Assembly: GCA_035550975.1 (NCBI GenBank)
Contig: DASZOC010000013.1
Span: forward strand, 8,181-72,180
Length of the DNA: 64,000 bases
Direction: 5' to 3'
Origin: DASZOC01 sp035550975
GTDB taxonomy: Bacteria; Actinomycetota; CADDZG01; WHSQ01
Of the stretch, positions 8,232 through 16,396 are shown in pieces. A program made the translations under genes and the position numbers. The notes under the pieces were generated by a model that was given only the letters and a program-made list of their open reading frames with translations, searched no databases and was not told the origin of the DNA. Positions within the stretch are counted from its first letter, which is position 1. Every line of letters starts with the position of its first letter.

Positions 8232-8930
8232 ATGAAGCTGCCGCTCATCGCTGCCGCCACCGTGGTGCTTCTGACCGGGGCGTGCGGCATGCCACGGGAC
8301 CCTGAAGGGACGCTCGATCGGGTGCGCGGCGGGACGATGCGCGTCGGGGTTACCACCGCAGATCCGTTCGTCGTGATGGAAGGCGACGAACCCTCCGGCG
8401 GAGTGGAAGTGAAGTTGGTCGAAGAGCTGGCGGCAGAGCTCGATGCCGAGATCGAGTGGTTCCACGGCTCGCAGGAGGAGCTGTTCGCAGCGCTGGAGGT
8501 CCGGGAGTTGGATCTGGTGATCGGCGGATTCACGCGGACGAACCCGTGGTCTTCGAAGGTCGCGCTCACGCACCCGTATCTCACGACTTTCATCGGTGTG
8601 GGGGTGCCGGACCAAGAGGACGTCGGGGAAGACATCTCCGGGACGGTAGTGGCGGTCGAGGCAGGCACGGTCGCGGCAGGCCTGCTGAAGGAAACGGATG
8701 CCGAGGTCGTGCGCGTGGACGACATCGCGACCGCCGAAGGAGCCGCGGCCGTCGAGAACTGGTTGTTCGACAACCTCGAGCTCTACGACACTCGGGTTCG
8801 CCTCACCGAGTCCGACCACGTGATGGCGGTGCAAGTAGGCGAGAACGCATGGCTGACGACGGTCGAGCGCTTCCTGCTGGAGCGCCACGAGCGGATCGAG
8901 GAGCTGCTGGAAGAAGAGGGGACGCTATGA
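8232..8930 (+). CDS. Extracellular solute-binding lipoprotein (family 3), transporter-linked
   Basis: A 232-residue family 3 periplasmic-binding-type protein. ATG 8232 opens a lipoprotein signal with lipobox LLTGAC. The body has the usual order of the family: GTMRVGVTTADPFVV, then SGGVEVKLVEELAAEL, and the second-lobe DLVIGGFTRT. Most relatives work with an ABC permease. Here the gene instead overlaps a cation diffusion facilitator gene by 4 bases (ATGA) and no ABC genes are adjacent. The binding domain may deliver or sense a ligand for that transporter; the ligand cannot be read from the sequence. Confidence 0.8.
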   Translation: MKLPLIAAATVVLLTGACGMPRDPEGTLDRVRGGTMRVGVTTADPFVVMEGDEPSGGVEVKLVEELAAELDAEIEWFHGSQEELFAALEVRELDLVIGGFTRTNPWSSKVALTHPYLTTFIGVGVPDQEDVGEDISGTVVAVEAGTVAAGLLKETDAEVVRVDDIATAEGAAAVENWLFDNLELYDTRVRLTESDHVMAVQVGENAWLTTVERFLLERHERIEELLEEEGTL

Positions 8931-9922
8931 CGATCTCGACGCGGTTCGAGATGCCGCCCGAGAAAGAACGCCTCTACGCAAAGGCCACGCGGCTCGAATG
9001 GATCACCCTGATCTATCTCAGCTCCGCGGTGTTCTTCATCTATCTCACGATGGGCTCGTCCCAGGCGATGAAGGCCGCGTGGCTGGAGGACCTCTTGAGC
9101 CTCACACCCTCCGCCGCGTTCCTGGTCGCAGCGCGTTTCCGGAACCGACCTCCGAACGAGAAGTTCCCGTACGGGTTCCATCGGTCGATATCCATAGCGT
9201 TCCTGTGCGCGTCGGTGGCGTTGACGCTCATGGGGATCTTCATCTTGTTCGATTCCGTGATGAAGCTGATCTCGTTCGAGCACCCGTCCATCGGGACCGT
9301 TCAGCCCTTCGGCCAGCCGATCTGGCTCGGGTGGTTCATGCTGCCGGCGTTGCTGTGGAGCGCCATCCCGGCGGCGATCCTCGGGCGGGTCAAGCTGCCG
9401 CTCGCGGCGCAGCTCCACGACAAGGTCCTGCACGCCGACGCCAAGATGAACAAGGCCGACTGGCTCACCGCCAGCGCTGCCATGGTCGGCGTGATCGGGA
9501 TCGGGCTGGGGCTCTGGTGGCTCGATCCCATCGCAGCGATCGTGATCTCGGTGGACATCCTCCACGACGGATGGGAGAACCTACGAGCGGTCATCTCGGA
9601 CCTCATGGACAGCAGGCCGCAGTCGGTCGATCACTCGTCGGTCGACCCGTTGATGGCGCGCGTCGAGAACGAGCTGCTTGCGATGCCGTGGGTGCGAGAG
9701 GCGCGCGTCCGGCTGCGCGAAGAGGGGCACGTCTACTTCGGCGAGGCGGTCGTGGTGCCGTCGCGCCAGGACGGACTGGTCGAGAACATCAAGCGGGCGC
9801 AAGAGCACCTGCGGTCGCTCGACTGGAAGCTGCATGAGATCGTGATCATGCCGGTGACAGACCTGCAGCACGACGAGCTCGTGCGGGACGAAGCTAACTC
9901 GCTGCGCGCGCCTTCTTCGTGA
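8927..9922 (+). CDS. Cation diffusion facilitator family transporter
   Basis: A 331-residue CDF-type membrane protein that exchanges divalent cations for protons. An amphipathic N-terminus precedes about six membrane segments. PYGFHRS (a variant of the family's YGxxR/H block) sits between segments 2 and 3. HDKVLHADAKMNKADWLTA and WLDPIAAIVIS are the helix 5-6 metal-site region, with His/Asp residues in the expected DxxHxxxD-like position. The cytoplasmic C-terminal domain contains the repeated VREARVRLREEGHVYF fold. The start overlaps the preceding solute-binding gene. The 3' end overlaps convergent uvrA by 29 bases. Confidence 0.85.
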   Translation: MTISTRFEMPPEKERLYAKATRLEWITLIYLSSAVFFIYLTMGSSQAMKAAWLEDLLSLTPSAAFLVAARFRNRPPNEKFPYGFHRSISIAFLCASVALTLMGIFILFDSVMKLISFEHPSIGTVQPFGQPIWLGWFMLPALLWSAIPAAILGRVKLPLAAQLHDKVLHADAKMNKADWLTASAAMVGVIGIGLGLWWLDPIAAIVISVDILHDGWENLRAVISDLMDSRPQSVDHSSVDPLMARVENELLAMPWVREARVRLREEGHVYFGEAVVVPSRQDGLVENIKRAQEHLRSLDWKLHEIVIMPVTDLQHDELVRDEANSLRAPSS

Positions 9923-12845
9923 CGGGACGGCGAGCCTTCGCCGCGGCGGCCGCGCGCTTCTTCGGCGTCTTCTTCCCCGTCGTGACCTTCTCGTCCATCT
10001 TGAGCAGGGGCCTGAGAAACTCGCCCGTGTAGCTGCCTTCGGCGGCGGCGACCTCCTCGGGCGTACCGAGCGCAACGATTTCGCCCCCACCGGCCCCCCC
10101 ACCGGGGCCGAGATCGATGAGGTGGTCGGCCGTCTTGATCACGTCGAGGTTGTGCTCGATCACGACGACGGTGTTTCCCTGGTCGACGAGCCGGTGCAAG
10201 ACGCCGAGCAGCTTGTGAACGTCGTCGAAGTGCAACCCCGTCGTCGGTTCGTCGAGGATGTAGAGGGTCTTGCCGGTCGATCGCTTCGACAGCTCCGTCG
10301 ACAGCTTGACGCGCTGAGCCTCACCTCCGGACAACGTCGGAGCCGGCTGTCCCAGCTTTATGTAGCCGAGGCCGACGTCGCGCAACGTCGTCATGTGCCG
10401 GGCGATCGGAGGGATCGCAGCGAAGAACTCGCACGCTTCCGCAACGCTCATGTCCAGCACCTCTGAGATGTTCTTGCCCTTGAACCGCACCTCGAGCGTC
10501 TCGCGGTTGTAACGCTTGCCCTTGCAGACCTCGCACGGTACGTAGACGTCCGGGAGGAAGTGCATCTCTATCTTGATCGTCCCCTCGCCTGCGCACGCCT
10601 CGCAGCGGCCCCCACGCACGTTGAAGGAGAACCGCCCCGGCTGGTAGCCGCGACGCTTCGCATCGGGCGTCTTGGCGAAGAGCTTCCGGATGTGGTCGAA
10701 CACGCCGGTGTAGGTGGCGGCGTTCGAGCGGGGCGTCCGACCGATGGGGCTCTGGTCGATGTCGATGACCTTGTCGACGAGGTCGAGGCCTTCGATGCGC
10801 TTGTGCTTGCCGGCCACCAAGCGCGCGTTGCGGTTGAGCCGCTGGTGCACGGCCCGATACAGCACGTCGTTCACCAGCGTCGACTTGCCCGAGCCCGAGA
10901 CCCCCGTGACGGACACGAAGCAACCGAGCGGGATCGCGACATCGATGTTCTTCAGGTTGTGCTGCCGCGCCCCCCTGACGACGAGGCTTTCTCCCGTACC
11001 GCGACGCCGCGTCTCCGGTACGTCGATGCCGCGCCGCCCGGCGAGGTAGTCGCCGGTGACGGAGCGGGGCTCTTTCATGAGGTCGGCGAGCGACCCGGAG
11101 TGAACGATCTCTCCCCCGCTCGCACCGGCTCCCGGCCCGATATCTACGACGTGGTCGGCCACCCTGATCGTGTCCTCGTCGTGCTCGACCACGATCAAGG
11201 TGTTGCCGAGGTTGCGCAGCCTGATCAGCGTGTCGATCAAGCGCCTGTTGTCGCGCTGGTGCAATCCGATCGACGGCTCGTCGAGGATGTAGAGAACCCC
11301 GACGAGGCCCGAACCGATCTGCGTTGCGAGGCGGATCCGTTGCGCTTCGCCACCCGCGAGCGTCGCGGCCCCCCGCCCCAGCGTCAGGTAATCGAGCCCC
11401 ACGTCGAGCAGGAAACGAAGACGCTCGTGGATCTCCTTGAGCACGGCTTCGGCGATCGTCGCTTCCCTGTCGTTGAGCTCGACCTGGCGCAGGAAGTTGT
11501 CGACCTCCTCGATGCACAGCTCGCAGACGTCGAAGATGTTCTTGCCCCCGACCGTCACCGCGAGCGACTCCGGCTTCAGCCGCGAGCCCTTGCACTCGGG
11601 ACATGGGACCTCGCGGAAGTACTGCTCGTAGCGCTCACGCGCGTAGTCCGAGTCGGTGTCTTCGCGGCGCCGTTCCAACCAGCTGATGACGCCTTCGAAC
11701 TCCGTCCAGTAGGAGCGGATCCGGTTGAACCGGTTGCGGTACCGAACGTGGATCTGCCTGTCGTCGGAGCCATACAGGATCGTGTCTTGCGCTTTCTGCG
11801 GCAGCTTCACGAACGGAACATTCGTCTTGAAGCCGAACTCCTTGGCGGCAGACTCGATCAAGCGGTCGAAGTACTGCGTGGTGCGCGAGCTCCACGGGGC
11901 GACCGCACCTTCGTCGAGTGTCAGGTCGGGATCGGGGACGACGAGGTCGGGATCGACTTCGAGGTGCGTCCCGAGACCGTCGCACCGCACGCAAGCGCCG
12001 TACGGCGAGTTGAACGAGAAGTTCCTCGGCGCCAGCTCGTCGAAGCTGATCCCGCACTCGAGGCAGGCGAAGTGCTGGCTGAACAAGATGTCCTCTGCGT
12101 CACCATCGACCAGCTCGATAGCGGCGGTCCCCTCGGCGAGCTTCAAGGCCGTCTCGATCGAGTCGGTCAAACGGCTGCCCATGTCGGGCTTCAGCACCAA
12201 CCGGTCGACGATGACGTCGATGTCGTGCTGGAAGTAACGATCGAGCTTGATCTTTTCCGACAGCTCTCGCACCTCGCCGTCGACGCGCGCGCGCACGAAC
12301 CCTCTGCGGGCGAGGTCCTCGAACAGCGTCGTGAACTCGCCCTTGCGCGTGCGAACGATCGGTGCCAGCACCTGGAAGCGCGTTCCCTCCGGCATCTGCA
12401 GGATCTGGTCGACGATCTGCTCCGGCGTCTGACGGGCGATCGCACGGCCGCAGTTGTGACAGTGCGGTCGACCGATCCGAGCGAACAACAGACGCAGGTA
12501 GTCGTAGATCTCGGTGATGGTCCCGACGGTCGAGCGCGGGTTGCGAGACGCCGACTTCTGGTCGATCGAGATGGCCGGCGAGAGCCCCTCGATGAAATCG
12601 ACCTCCGGCTTGTCCATCTGCCCCAGGAACTGACGCGCGTACGCCGACAACGACTCGACGTAGCGGCGTTGCCCCTCCGCATAGATCGTGTCGAAAGCCA
12701 GCGACGACTTGCCCGACCCGGAGATCCCGGTGAACACGATCAACGAGTCGCGCGGAAGCTCCAGACTGACGTCTTTGAGATTGTGCTCGCGGGCACCCCG
12801 GATCACCAGGGAGCCGGTCGACCCTCCGGCCGGGGTTCCAGGCAT
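9894..12845 (-). CDS. uvrA: Excinuclease ABC subunit A
   Basis: A 983-residue DNA-damage recognition ATPase of nucleotide excision repair. Motifs include a first Walker A GISGSGKSS near residue 40, REHNLKDVSLELPRD at the start, zinc-binding cysteine pairs around CHNCG and CEACAGEG/CEVCKGK, a second Walker A GVSGSGKST, and two ABC signatures ending LSGGEAQRVKL and LAGGEAQRIRL. The last ~35 residues form a Lys/Ala-rich tail (KKTPKKRAAAAAKARRP) beyond the usual end, probably disordered and DNA-contacting. uvrB lies 5.5 kb away in the same window. Confidence 0.97.
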   Translation of the reverse strand: MPGTPAGGSTGSLVIRGAREHNLKDVSLELPRDSLIVFTGISGSGKSSLAFDTIYAEGQRRYVESLSAYARQFLGQMDKPEVDFIEGLSPAISIDQKSASRNPRSTVGTITEIYDYLRLLFARIGRPHCHNCGRAIARQTPEQIVDQILQMPEGTRFQVLAPIVRTRKGEFTTLFEDLARRGFVRARVDGEVRELSEKIKLDRYFQHDIDVIVDRLVLKPDMGSRLTDSIETALKLAEGTAAIELVDGDAEDILFSQHFACLECGISFDELAPRNFSFNSPYGACVRCDGLGTHLEVDPDLVVPDPDLTLDEGAVAPWSSRTTQYFDRLIESAAKEFGFKTNVPFVKLPQKAQDTILYGSDDRQIHVRYRNRFNRIRSYWTEFEGVISWLERRREDTDSDYARERYEQYFREVPCPECKGSRLKPESLAVTVGGKNIFDVCELCIEEVDNFLRQVELNDREATIAEAVLKEIHERLRFLLDVGLDYLTLGRGAATLAGGEAQRIRLATQIGSGLVGVLYILDEPSIGLHQRDNRRLIDTLIRLRNLGNTLIVVEHDEDTIRVADHVVDIGPGAGASGGEIVHSGSLADLMKEPRSVTGDYLAGRRGIDVPETRRRGTGESLVVRGARQHNLKNIDVAIPLGCFVSVTGVSGSGKSTLVNDVLYRAVHQRLNRNARLVAGKHKRIEGLDLVDKVIDIDQSPIGRTPRSNAATYTGVFDHIRKLFAKTPDAKRRGYQPGRFSFNVRGGRCEACAGEGTIKIEMHFLPDVYVPCEVCKGKRYNRETLEVRFKGKNISEVLDMSVAEACEFFAAIPPIARHMTTLRDVGLGYIKLGQPAPTLSGGEAQRVKLSTELSKRSTGKTLYILDEPTTGLHFDDVHKLLGVLHRLVDQGNTVVVIEHNLDVIKTADHLIDLGPGGGAGGGEIVALGTPEEVAAAEGSYTGEFLRPLLKMDEKVTTGKKTPKKRAAAAAKARRPVTKKARAAS

Positions 12846-12928
12846 CTAGAGGATGCTAAACGACGTCCTTGTAACTTCTATTTCGGGCGGCTCGAGGCCG
12901 GCCGCGAAGGAGGCGTGGCCGACCCGGC

Positions 12929-13759
12929 CTAGCGGAACCTTCCCCTCAGGGCGATGACGTTGCGGACGTAACGCCTCTGGCCGCGATCGAGCCGCTTTCC
13001 GACATTGCCGGGACCGGAGTAGTAGCCGGCCAGCGCCCGCTTGACGGAACTCATCGTGCCCAACAGGTGGCGCAGGTACATGACCCCCAAGTGGACGTTG
13101 TCGTCGGACGATCGGATGCGGAGGTGGTGACCGCCCCCGTCGAGGAACCGGTTGACCCAGCGCGCCGTCGCAGGCATGACCTGCATGACGCCGACGGCGC
13201 CCGCCGACGAGCGGACGTCCTGTTGCCACCCACTCTCCTGCCACGCCACAGCTTTGACGAGCGCAGGATCGACGCCGTGGGCGCGCGCCTGGCGGTCGAG
13301 CGACGCGGCTATCGAACTCGTCGGCGCGGGGGCGGGAGCGCTTGACCGGCCCGAGCCCGCGGGCACCTTGAGCTTGGTACCTATCGTGATGAGGTTCGGG
13401 TCGCGTATCCGGTTCGACCTGGTGAGCGAGCCGACCGTCGTGCCGTAGCGGTGCGCGATCGCGGACAGCGTCTCACCCGCGCGCACGACGTGGATCGAGC
13501 TCGTCCTAACGCGACCTGGGACGCGCAACCGTTGTCCGGCTACGACGAGATTGGGATCGCCGAGCCGATTGAGGCGAACCAAGCGAGCGACCGTCGTGCG
13601 GTGTTTGGCCGCGATCCCGGAGAGGTTCTCTCCGCGGCGGACGAGATACGTCCCGCCCTGAGCGGGTCCTGCCACGGTCAGCGACGCGGCGGTAGCCACG
13701 ACCACCGGCCCGCGGCGTTTCGGCCGCGGCTTGAGATGACGACCTCGGTACCGCAACAT
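12929..13759 (-). CDS. Secreted LysM-LysM-lytic transglycosylase
   Basis: A 276-residue cell wall hydrolase. Start ATG 13759 has GGAGG 6 bases upstream. After an Arg/Lys-rich N-terminus and a short hydrophobic segment come two LysM peptidoglycan-binding domains (YLVRRGENLSGIAAKH and HVVRAGETLSAIAHRY). A Pro/Ala linker leads to a soluble lytic transglycosylase domain with the catalytic Glu in WQESGWQ, then GAVGVMQVMPATARW and the later YYSGPGNV block. It cleaves glycan strands at MurNAc-GlcNAc bonds. It is upstream of uvrA on the same strand but separated by 83 bases. Confidence 0.9.
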   Translation of the reverse strand: MLRYRGRHLKPRPKRRGPVVVATAASLTVAGPAQGGTYLVRRGENLSGIAAKHRTTVARLVRLNRLGDPNLVVAGQRLRVPGRVRTSSIHVVRAGETLSAIAHRYGTTVGSLTRSNRIRDPNLITIGTKLKVPAGSGRSSAPAPAPTSSIAASLDRQARAHGVDPALVKAVAWQESGWQQDVRSSAGAVGVMQVMPATARWVNRFLDGGGHHLRIRSSDDNVHLGVMYLRHLLGTMSSVKRALAGYYSGPGNVGKRLDRGQRRYVRNVIALRGRFR

Positions 13760-13849
13760 GCGAGTCCTCCAGTCACAGAAGATGCCAGAACATAACAAAG
13801 TTCACAGGAGGGACACCCCCGGCGAACCCGAGTGGCTGGATAGGCTGCC

Positions 13850-15013
13850 GTGGTGCCCGACCTCGCCTCCTACCGTTCCGAGTTCCCGATCCTGGCGGAG
13901 CGGACCTACCTGATATCGGCCTCGCTCGGGCCGCTGTCGCTGCGGACGCTGGCGGCGGCGCAGGAGCACCTCGACCTGTGGGGGCGCCTCGGCCCGGAGG
14001 AACTGTGGGGAGACCACGGCCTTCCGAAGCTGCAGGAGTGCCGGGAGCGGTTCGCGCGGCTGATCGGAGCCGACGTCGACGAGGTCGCGATCGTCCCGTC
14101 GGTCTCGTCCGGGCTCTCTTCTATCGCGACCTGCCTGGACCTAGCCGCGCGGCCGAAGATCGTGCTCTCCGAGATGGACTTCCCGACGAACCACTACGTG
14201 TGGCGAGCCCAGGAGCGGCGGGGAGCAAAGCTCGACGTCGTGGCTTCTGCCGATCGGATCCACCTCGACGAGTCCGACGTCGCTGCGAGGGTAGACGGCC
14301 AGACGGCCGCGGTGAACGTGAACCGGGTGCTGTTCGAGTCCTCTTACATCGTCGACCTGGAACCGATCGTCCATGCGGCGCACGAGGCCGGCGCCCTCGT
14401 CGTCGTCGACGACTTCCACGGTGCCGGCGTCGTGCCGGTCGACGTTCACGCTCTCGACGTGGACTTCTATCTGACGGGCGCACTGAAGTGGCTCCTCGGG
14501 GGGCAGGGCCTCGCGTTCCTCTACTGCCGCCGCGACCTCATCGAGCGGATGGACCCGTTGGTCGTCGGTTGGTTCGGGACGAAGGACCCGTTCGAGTTCG
14601 ACCGTTCGGGACTGGTGCTACGAGACGACGCGCGCAGGTTCGAGACCGGCACCTATACGTTGCCGCAGGCGTGGACTGCCGCGGCGGGGCTCGAGATGAT
14701 CGAGGAGGTCGGCGTTCCGTCTATCAGGGGCCGCAACCAGGAACTGACCCGGCAGATCGTCGAGAGGCTGTCGGAGATGGGGCTGGACCTGCTCTCGCCC
14801 GAGGAGGACGAGAGGCGCGGGGGCCTGGTGCGTTTCCGGGTTCCAGGCGGGGTCGAGGGAGCCAAACAGGTGTTGCGGACCTTGTTCGAGCGGGACGTCG
14901 TTCTGGACCAGCGCGGCGACGCTCTGCGGGTATCGCCGCACTTCTTCAACAACGAAGAAGACCTCGAGCACGCCTTCAACCAGTTGCGTTCGGCGGTCGC
15001 CTCAGCGACCTAG
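13850..15013 (+). CDS. Class V aminotransferase-fold PLP enzyme
   Basis: A 387-residue PLP enzyme of the class V aminotransferase/cysteine desulfurase fold. The PLP-phosphate region is SVSSGLSSIA, the PLP nitrogen Asp lies in VVVDDFHGAG, and the Schiff-base lysine is in TGALKWLLGG. The kynureninase-like N-terminus (FPILAERTYLISASLGPLS) argues against a true NifS/IscS. No Fe-S assembly genes are near, so the substrate is unknown. The start is GTG 13850 or the adjacent GTG 13853. Its TAG interlocks with the stop of the convergent membrane protein gene. Confidence 0.8.
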   Translation: MVPDLASYRSEFPILAERTYLISASLGPLSLRTLAAAQEHLDLWGRLGPEELWGDHGLPKLQECRERFARLIGADVDEVAIVPSVSSGLSSIATCLDLAARPKIVLSEMDFPTNHYVWRAQERRGAKLDVVASADRIHLDESDVAARVDGQTAAVNVNRVLFESSYIVDLEPIVHAAHEAGALVVVDDFHGAGVVPVDVHALDVDFYLTGALKWLLGGQGLAFLYCRRDLIERMDPLVVGWFGTKDPFEFDRSGLVLRDDARRFETGTYTLPQAWTAAAGLEMIEEVGVPSIRGRNQELTRQIVERLSEMGLDLLSPEEDERRGGLVRFRVPGGVEGAKQVLRTLFERDVVLDQRGDALRVSPHFFNNEEDLEHAFNQLRSAVASAT

Positions 15014-15651
15014 CGCGCCTCGCGGCCGTCCGGTGCCGGGTGGAGCTCCCGCTCCCCGTCGACTGGAGCATCAGGTTCGGATACCGCACTTTCCGCTCCA
15101 CTCGGCGTCCCGCGCCAGCGCTCCGGCACCAGCTTCGAGCCGCACACCCCATGGACGAGCACGACGATGCCGATCGCGATCAGGACGTCGCCGATGCTGA
15201 AGACGTTGTCCAGGATCGGCACCGAGTCGGGTATGGCCCAGATATCGCCGAGGAACTGAAGCTTTGGATCCTGGACTGAAGTCGAGTTGACGAAACCCTC
15301 TGTCTCCGTGATCCCAGCGGAGCGAAGGGCCGCAGGGGTCGCCGGCATTACCCCTCCGTTGGCGGTGATGGCTATCAAGTTCAACGCCGCTCCCAATCCG
15401 ATGATGAGCATGCCGGGGATACGCCTGTTCATCCACACGAACAGACCAGCGAAGAGGTAGGAGATGAAGTGCAGTGGAACGTGGAGATTCTCGAAAGAAT
15501 CGGGGAAGATCGAGATGATTGCGAATTGGATCCCGATGGCAGCCGCCACAGCCCACAGAGCGCGGATCTCGATCTCGGCCAGCCGAGCCAGGCGACCCCC
15601 CAACAGCGGAACGGTCAGAACGCCAAGGACGAGTGCTGCCATCAGGAACAA
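15010..15651 (-). CDS. DUF5317-like integral membrane protein
   Basis: A 213-residue membrane protein with five or six hydrophobic segments and a polar C-terminal tail of about 45 residues. LGGRLARLAEIEIRALW, the GLGAALNLIAITANGGVMP block and the late IWAIPDSVPILDNVFSIGD motif fit the DUF5317 family of actinobacteria and relatives, whose function is unknown. ATG 15642 is an alternative start. It diverges from the first microprotein cassette. A link to that system is possible but rests only on position. Confidence 0.65.
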   Translation of the reverse strand: MFLMAALVLGVLTVPLLGGRLARLAEIEIRALWAVAAAIGIQFAIISIFPDSFENLHVPLHFISYLFAGLFVWMNRRIPGMLIIGLGAALNLIAITANGGVMPATPAALRSAGITETEGFVNSTSVQDPKLQFLGDIWAIPDSVPILDNVFSIGDVLIAIGIVVLVHGVCGSKLVPERWRGTPSGAESAVSEPDAPVDGERELHPAPDGREAR

Positions 15652-15849
15652 CCGCTTCTCCTATCTCGCCGGCCTGCCAGACGATCGACCCCGCCTGGGA
15701 CTGCCTTGAGCCGTGCGGTAGAGGCTAAGCGTTCTAGCCCCACATGACTACGCGGTAAATAGTCCCGCTGGGCTATCGAGTGAATCTCCAGGCGCGCCGA
15801 TGAGATGTGCAACGGCCCATAAGGGGCCACGAAACCCAGGAGGTAGCAC

Positions 15850-15939
15850 ATGAAGTTCCGTCTCTTCCGCATCGCAGTGGCCCTCTCCTCGTTCGCTGCT
15901 CTGGCCTCCTCGGTCGGCGCGAACAACAAGTGGGGCTAA
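15850..15939 (+). CDS. 29-residue signal-peptide-like microprotein, copy 1
   Basis: A short gene with ATG 5 bases after AGGAGGT and a TAA stop. The peptide begins MKFRLFRIAVAL, continues with a hydrophobic Ala/Ser-rich core and ends SSVGANNKWG. A basic N-terminus, a core of about 12 hydrophobic residues and a small-residue cleavage-like site (VGA) suggest export with release of a short NNKWG tail. Copy 2 differs by three codon changes: one conservative (Phe3 to Leu) and two silent. That pattern, plus intact start, stop and ribosome site, supports translation. I know no described family with this tail. Confidence 0.7.
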   Translation: MKFRLFRIAVALSSFAALASSVGANNKWG

Positions 15940-15956
15940 ACAACCCAATCTTCTAA

Positions 15957-15996
15957 GACGAAGGGAGCCTGCCGGCAGCGGCGGGCTCCCTTCGTC
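15957..15996 (+). terminator. Covarying hairpin after microprotein copy 1
   Basis: GACGAAGGGAGCC pairs perfectly with GGCTCCCTTCGTC, starting 17 bases after the stop. There is no U-run, so it may be a weak terminator or an RNA-stabilising or regulatory hairpin. Copy 2 keeps the pairing through paired substitutions. Confidence 0.6.
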
Positions 15997-16232
15997 GCGT
16001 GCGGGGCACGTCAAGAGGATCGCTCATCCAGGTTCGGTCGGATCTTGTCTCGCCACCCGGCCTCAGATCCGGACGCTCCCAAACCCCCGCCACGCAACTC
16101 CCGACTAGCTGCCGGATAGTCGACGATGACTACGCGGTAAATAGCCCACGCGGACTATCGAGTAAATCTCTGGGCGCGCCGATGTGATGTGCAACGGCCG
16201 CGAAAAGAGGCCACGACACAGGAGGTAGCTCC

Positions 16233-16322
16233 ATGAAGCTCCGTCTCTTCCGCATCGCAGTGGCCCTCTCCTCGTTCGCGGCTCTGGCTTCCTCGGTCGG
16301 CGCGAACAACAAGTGGGGCTAA
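16233..16322 (+). CDS. 29-residue signal-peptide-like microprotein, copy 2
   Basis: Near-identical twin of the gene at 15850, beginning MKLRLFRIAVAL and ending SSVGANNKWG, with AGGAGGT upstream and a TAA stop. The 22 bases from the stop onward (to the foot of the hairpin) are also the same in both copies. The next gene, 74 bases downstream on the same strand, is a multi-pass membrane histidine kinase, which suggests peptide signalling or an expression-control role. Confidence 0.7.
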   Translation: MKLRLFRIAVALSSFAALASSVGANNKWG

Positions 16323-16339
16323 ACAACCCAATCTTCTAA

Positions 16340-16382
16340 GATGAAGGGAGTTCGCCAGAACCGGGGGCGAACTCCCTTCATC
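16340..16382 (+). terminator. Covarying hairpin between microprotein copy 2 and kinase
   Basis: A perfect 17-bp stem GATGAAGGGAGTTCGCC / GGCGAACTCCCTTCATC. Relative to copy 1, GACG/CGTC has become GATG/CATC and AGCC/GGCT has become AGTT/AACT, so pairing is preserved by double changes. No U-run follows. It ends 14 bases before the kinase start codon and could control kinase expression. Confidence 0.65.
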
Positions 16383-16396
16383 GCGTAGGGAGACAG

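Larger units (their letters stand above)
15744..16000 (+). repeat. Microprotein cassette, copy 1
   Basis: First of two direct repeats 382-383 bases apart. It contains the exact 19-base element ATGACTACGCGGTAAATAG (15744-15762), a leader with hairpin GGCCC/GGGCC (15814-15828), the AGGAGGT ribosome site, a 29-codon gene and a long downstream hairpin. The second copy repeats each part in the same order with scattered substitutions, which suggests selection on both RNA and peptide. Confidence 0.85.
16126..16386 (+). repeat. Microprotein cassette, copy 2
   Basis: Second direct repeat, starting with the same 19-base element ATGACTACGCGGTAAATAG (16126-16144). The leader hairpin is GGCC/GGCC with a changed loop (16196-16212). 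Then follow the ribosome site, the 29-codon gene and a downstream hairpin. It ends 10 bases before the start codon of the membrane histidine kinase, so kinase expression may depend on read-through of this cassette. Confidence 0.85.

Noticed and set aside
10560..12932. Long open frame on the plus strand opposite uvrA
   Set aside because: High-GC shadow frame; uvrA on the other strand has every family motif.
13760..13850. c-di-AMP riboswitch before the LysM/transglycosylase gene, as in some actinobacterial cell wall hydrolases
   Set aside because: Only about 90 bases are available and the conserved motif is not visible.
15780..15849. Cassette leader as a known c-di-GMP, fluoride or c-di-AMP riboswitch
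   Set aside because: None of the conserved cores of those classes could be matched by eye.
16000..16125. Spacer between the two cassettes as a third degraded cassette
   Set aside because: No trace of the peptide codons, ribosome site or hairpin was found.
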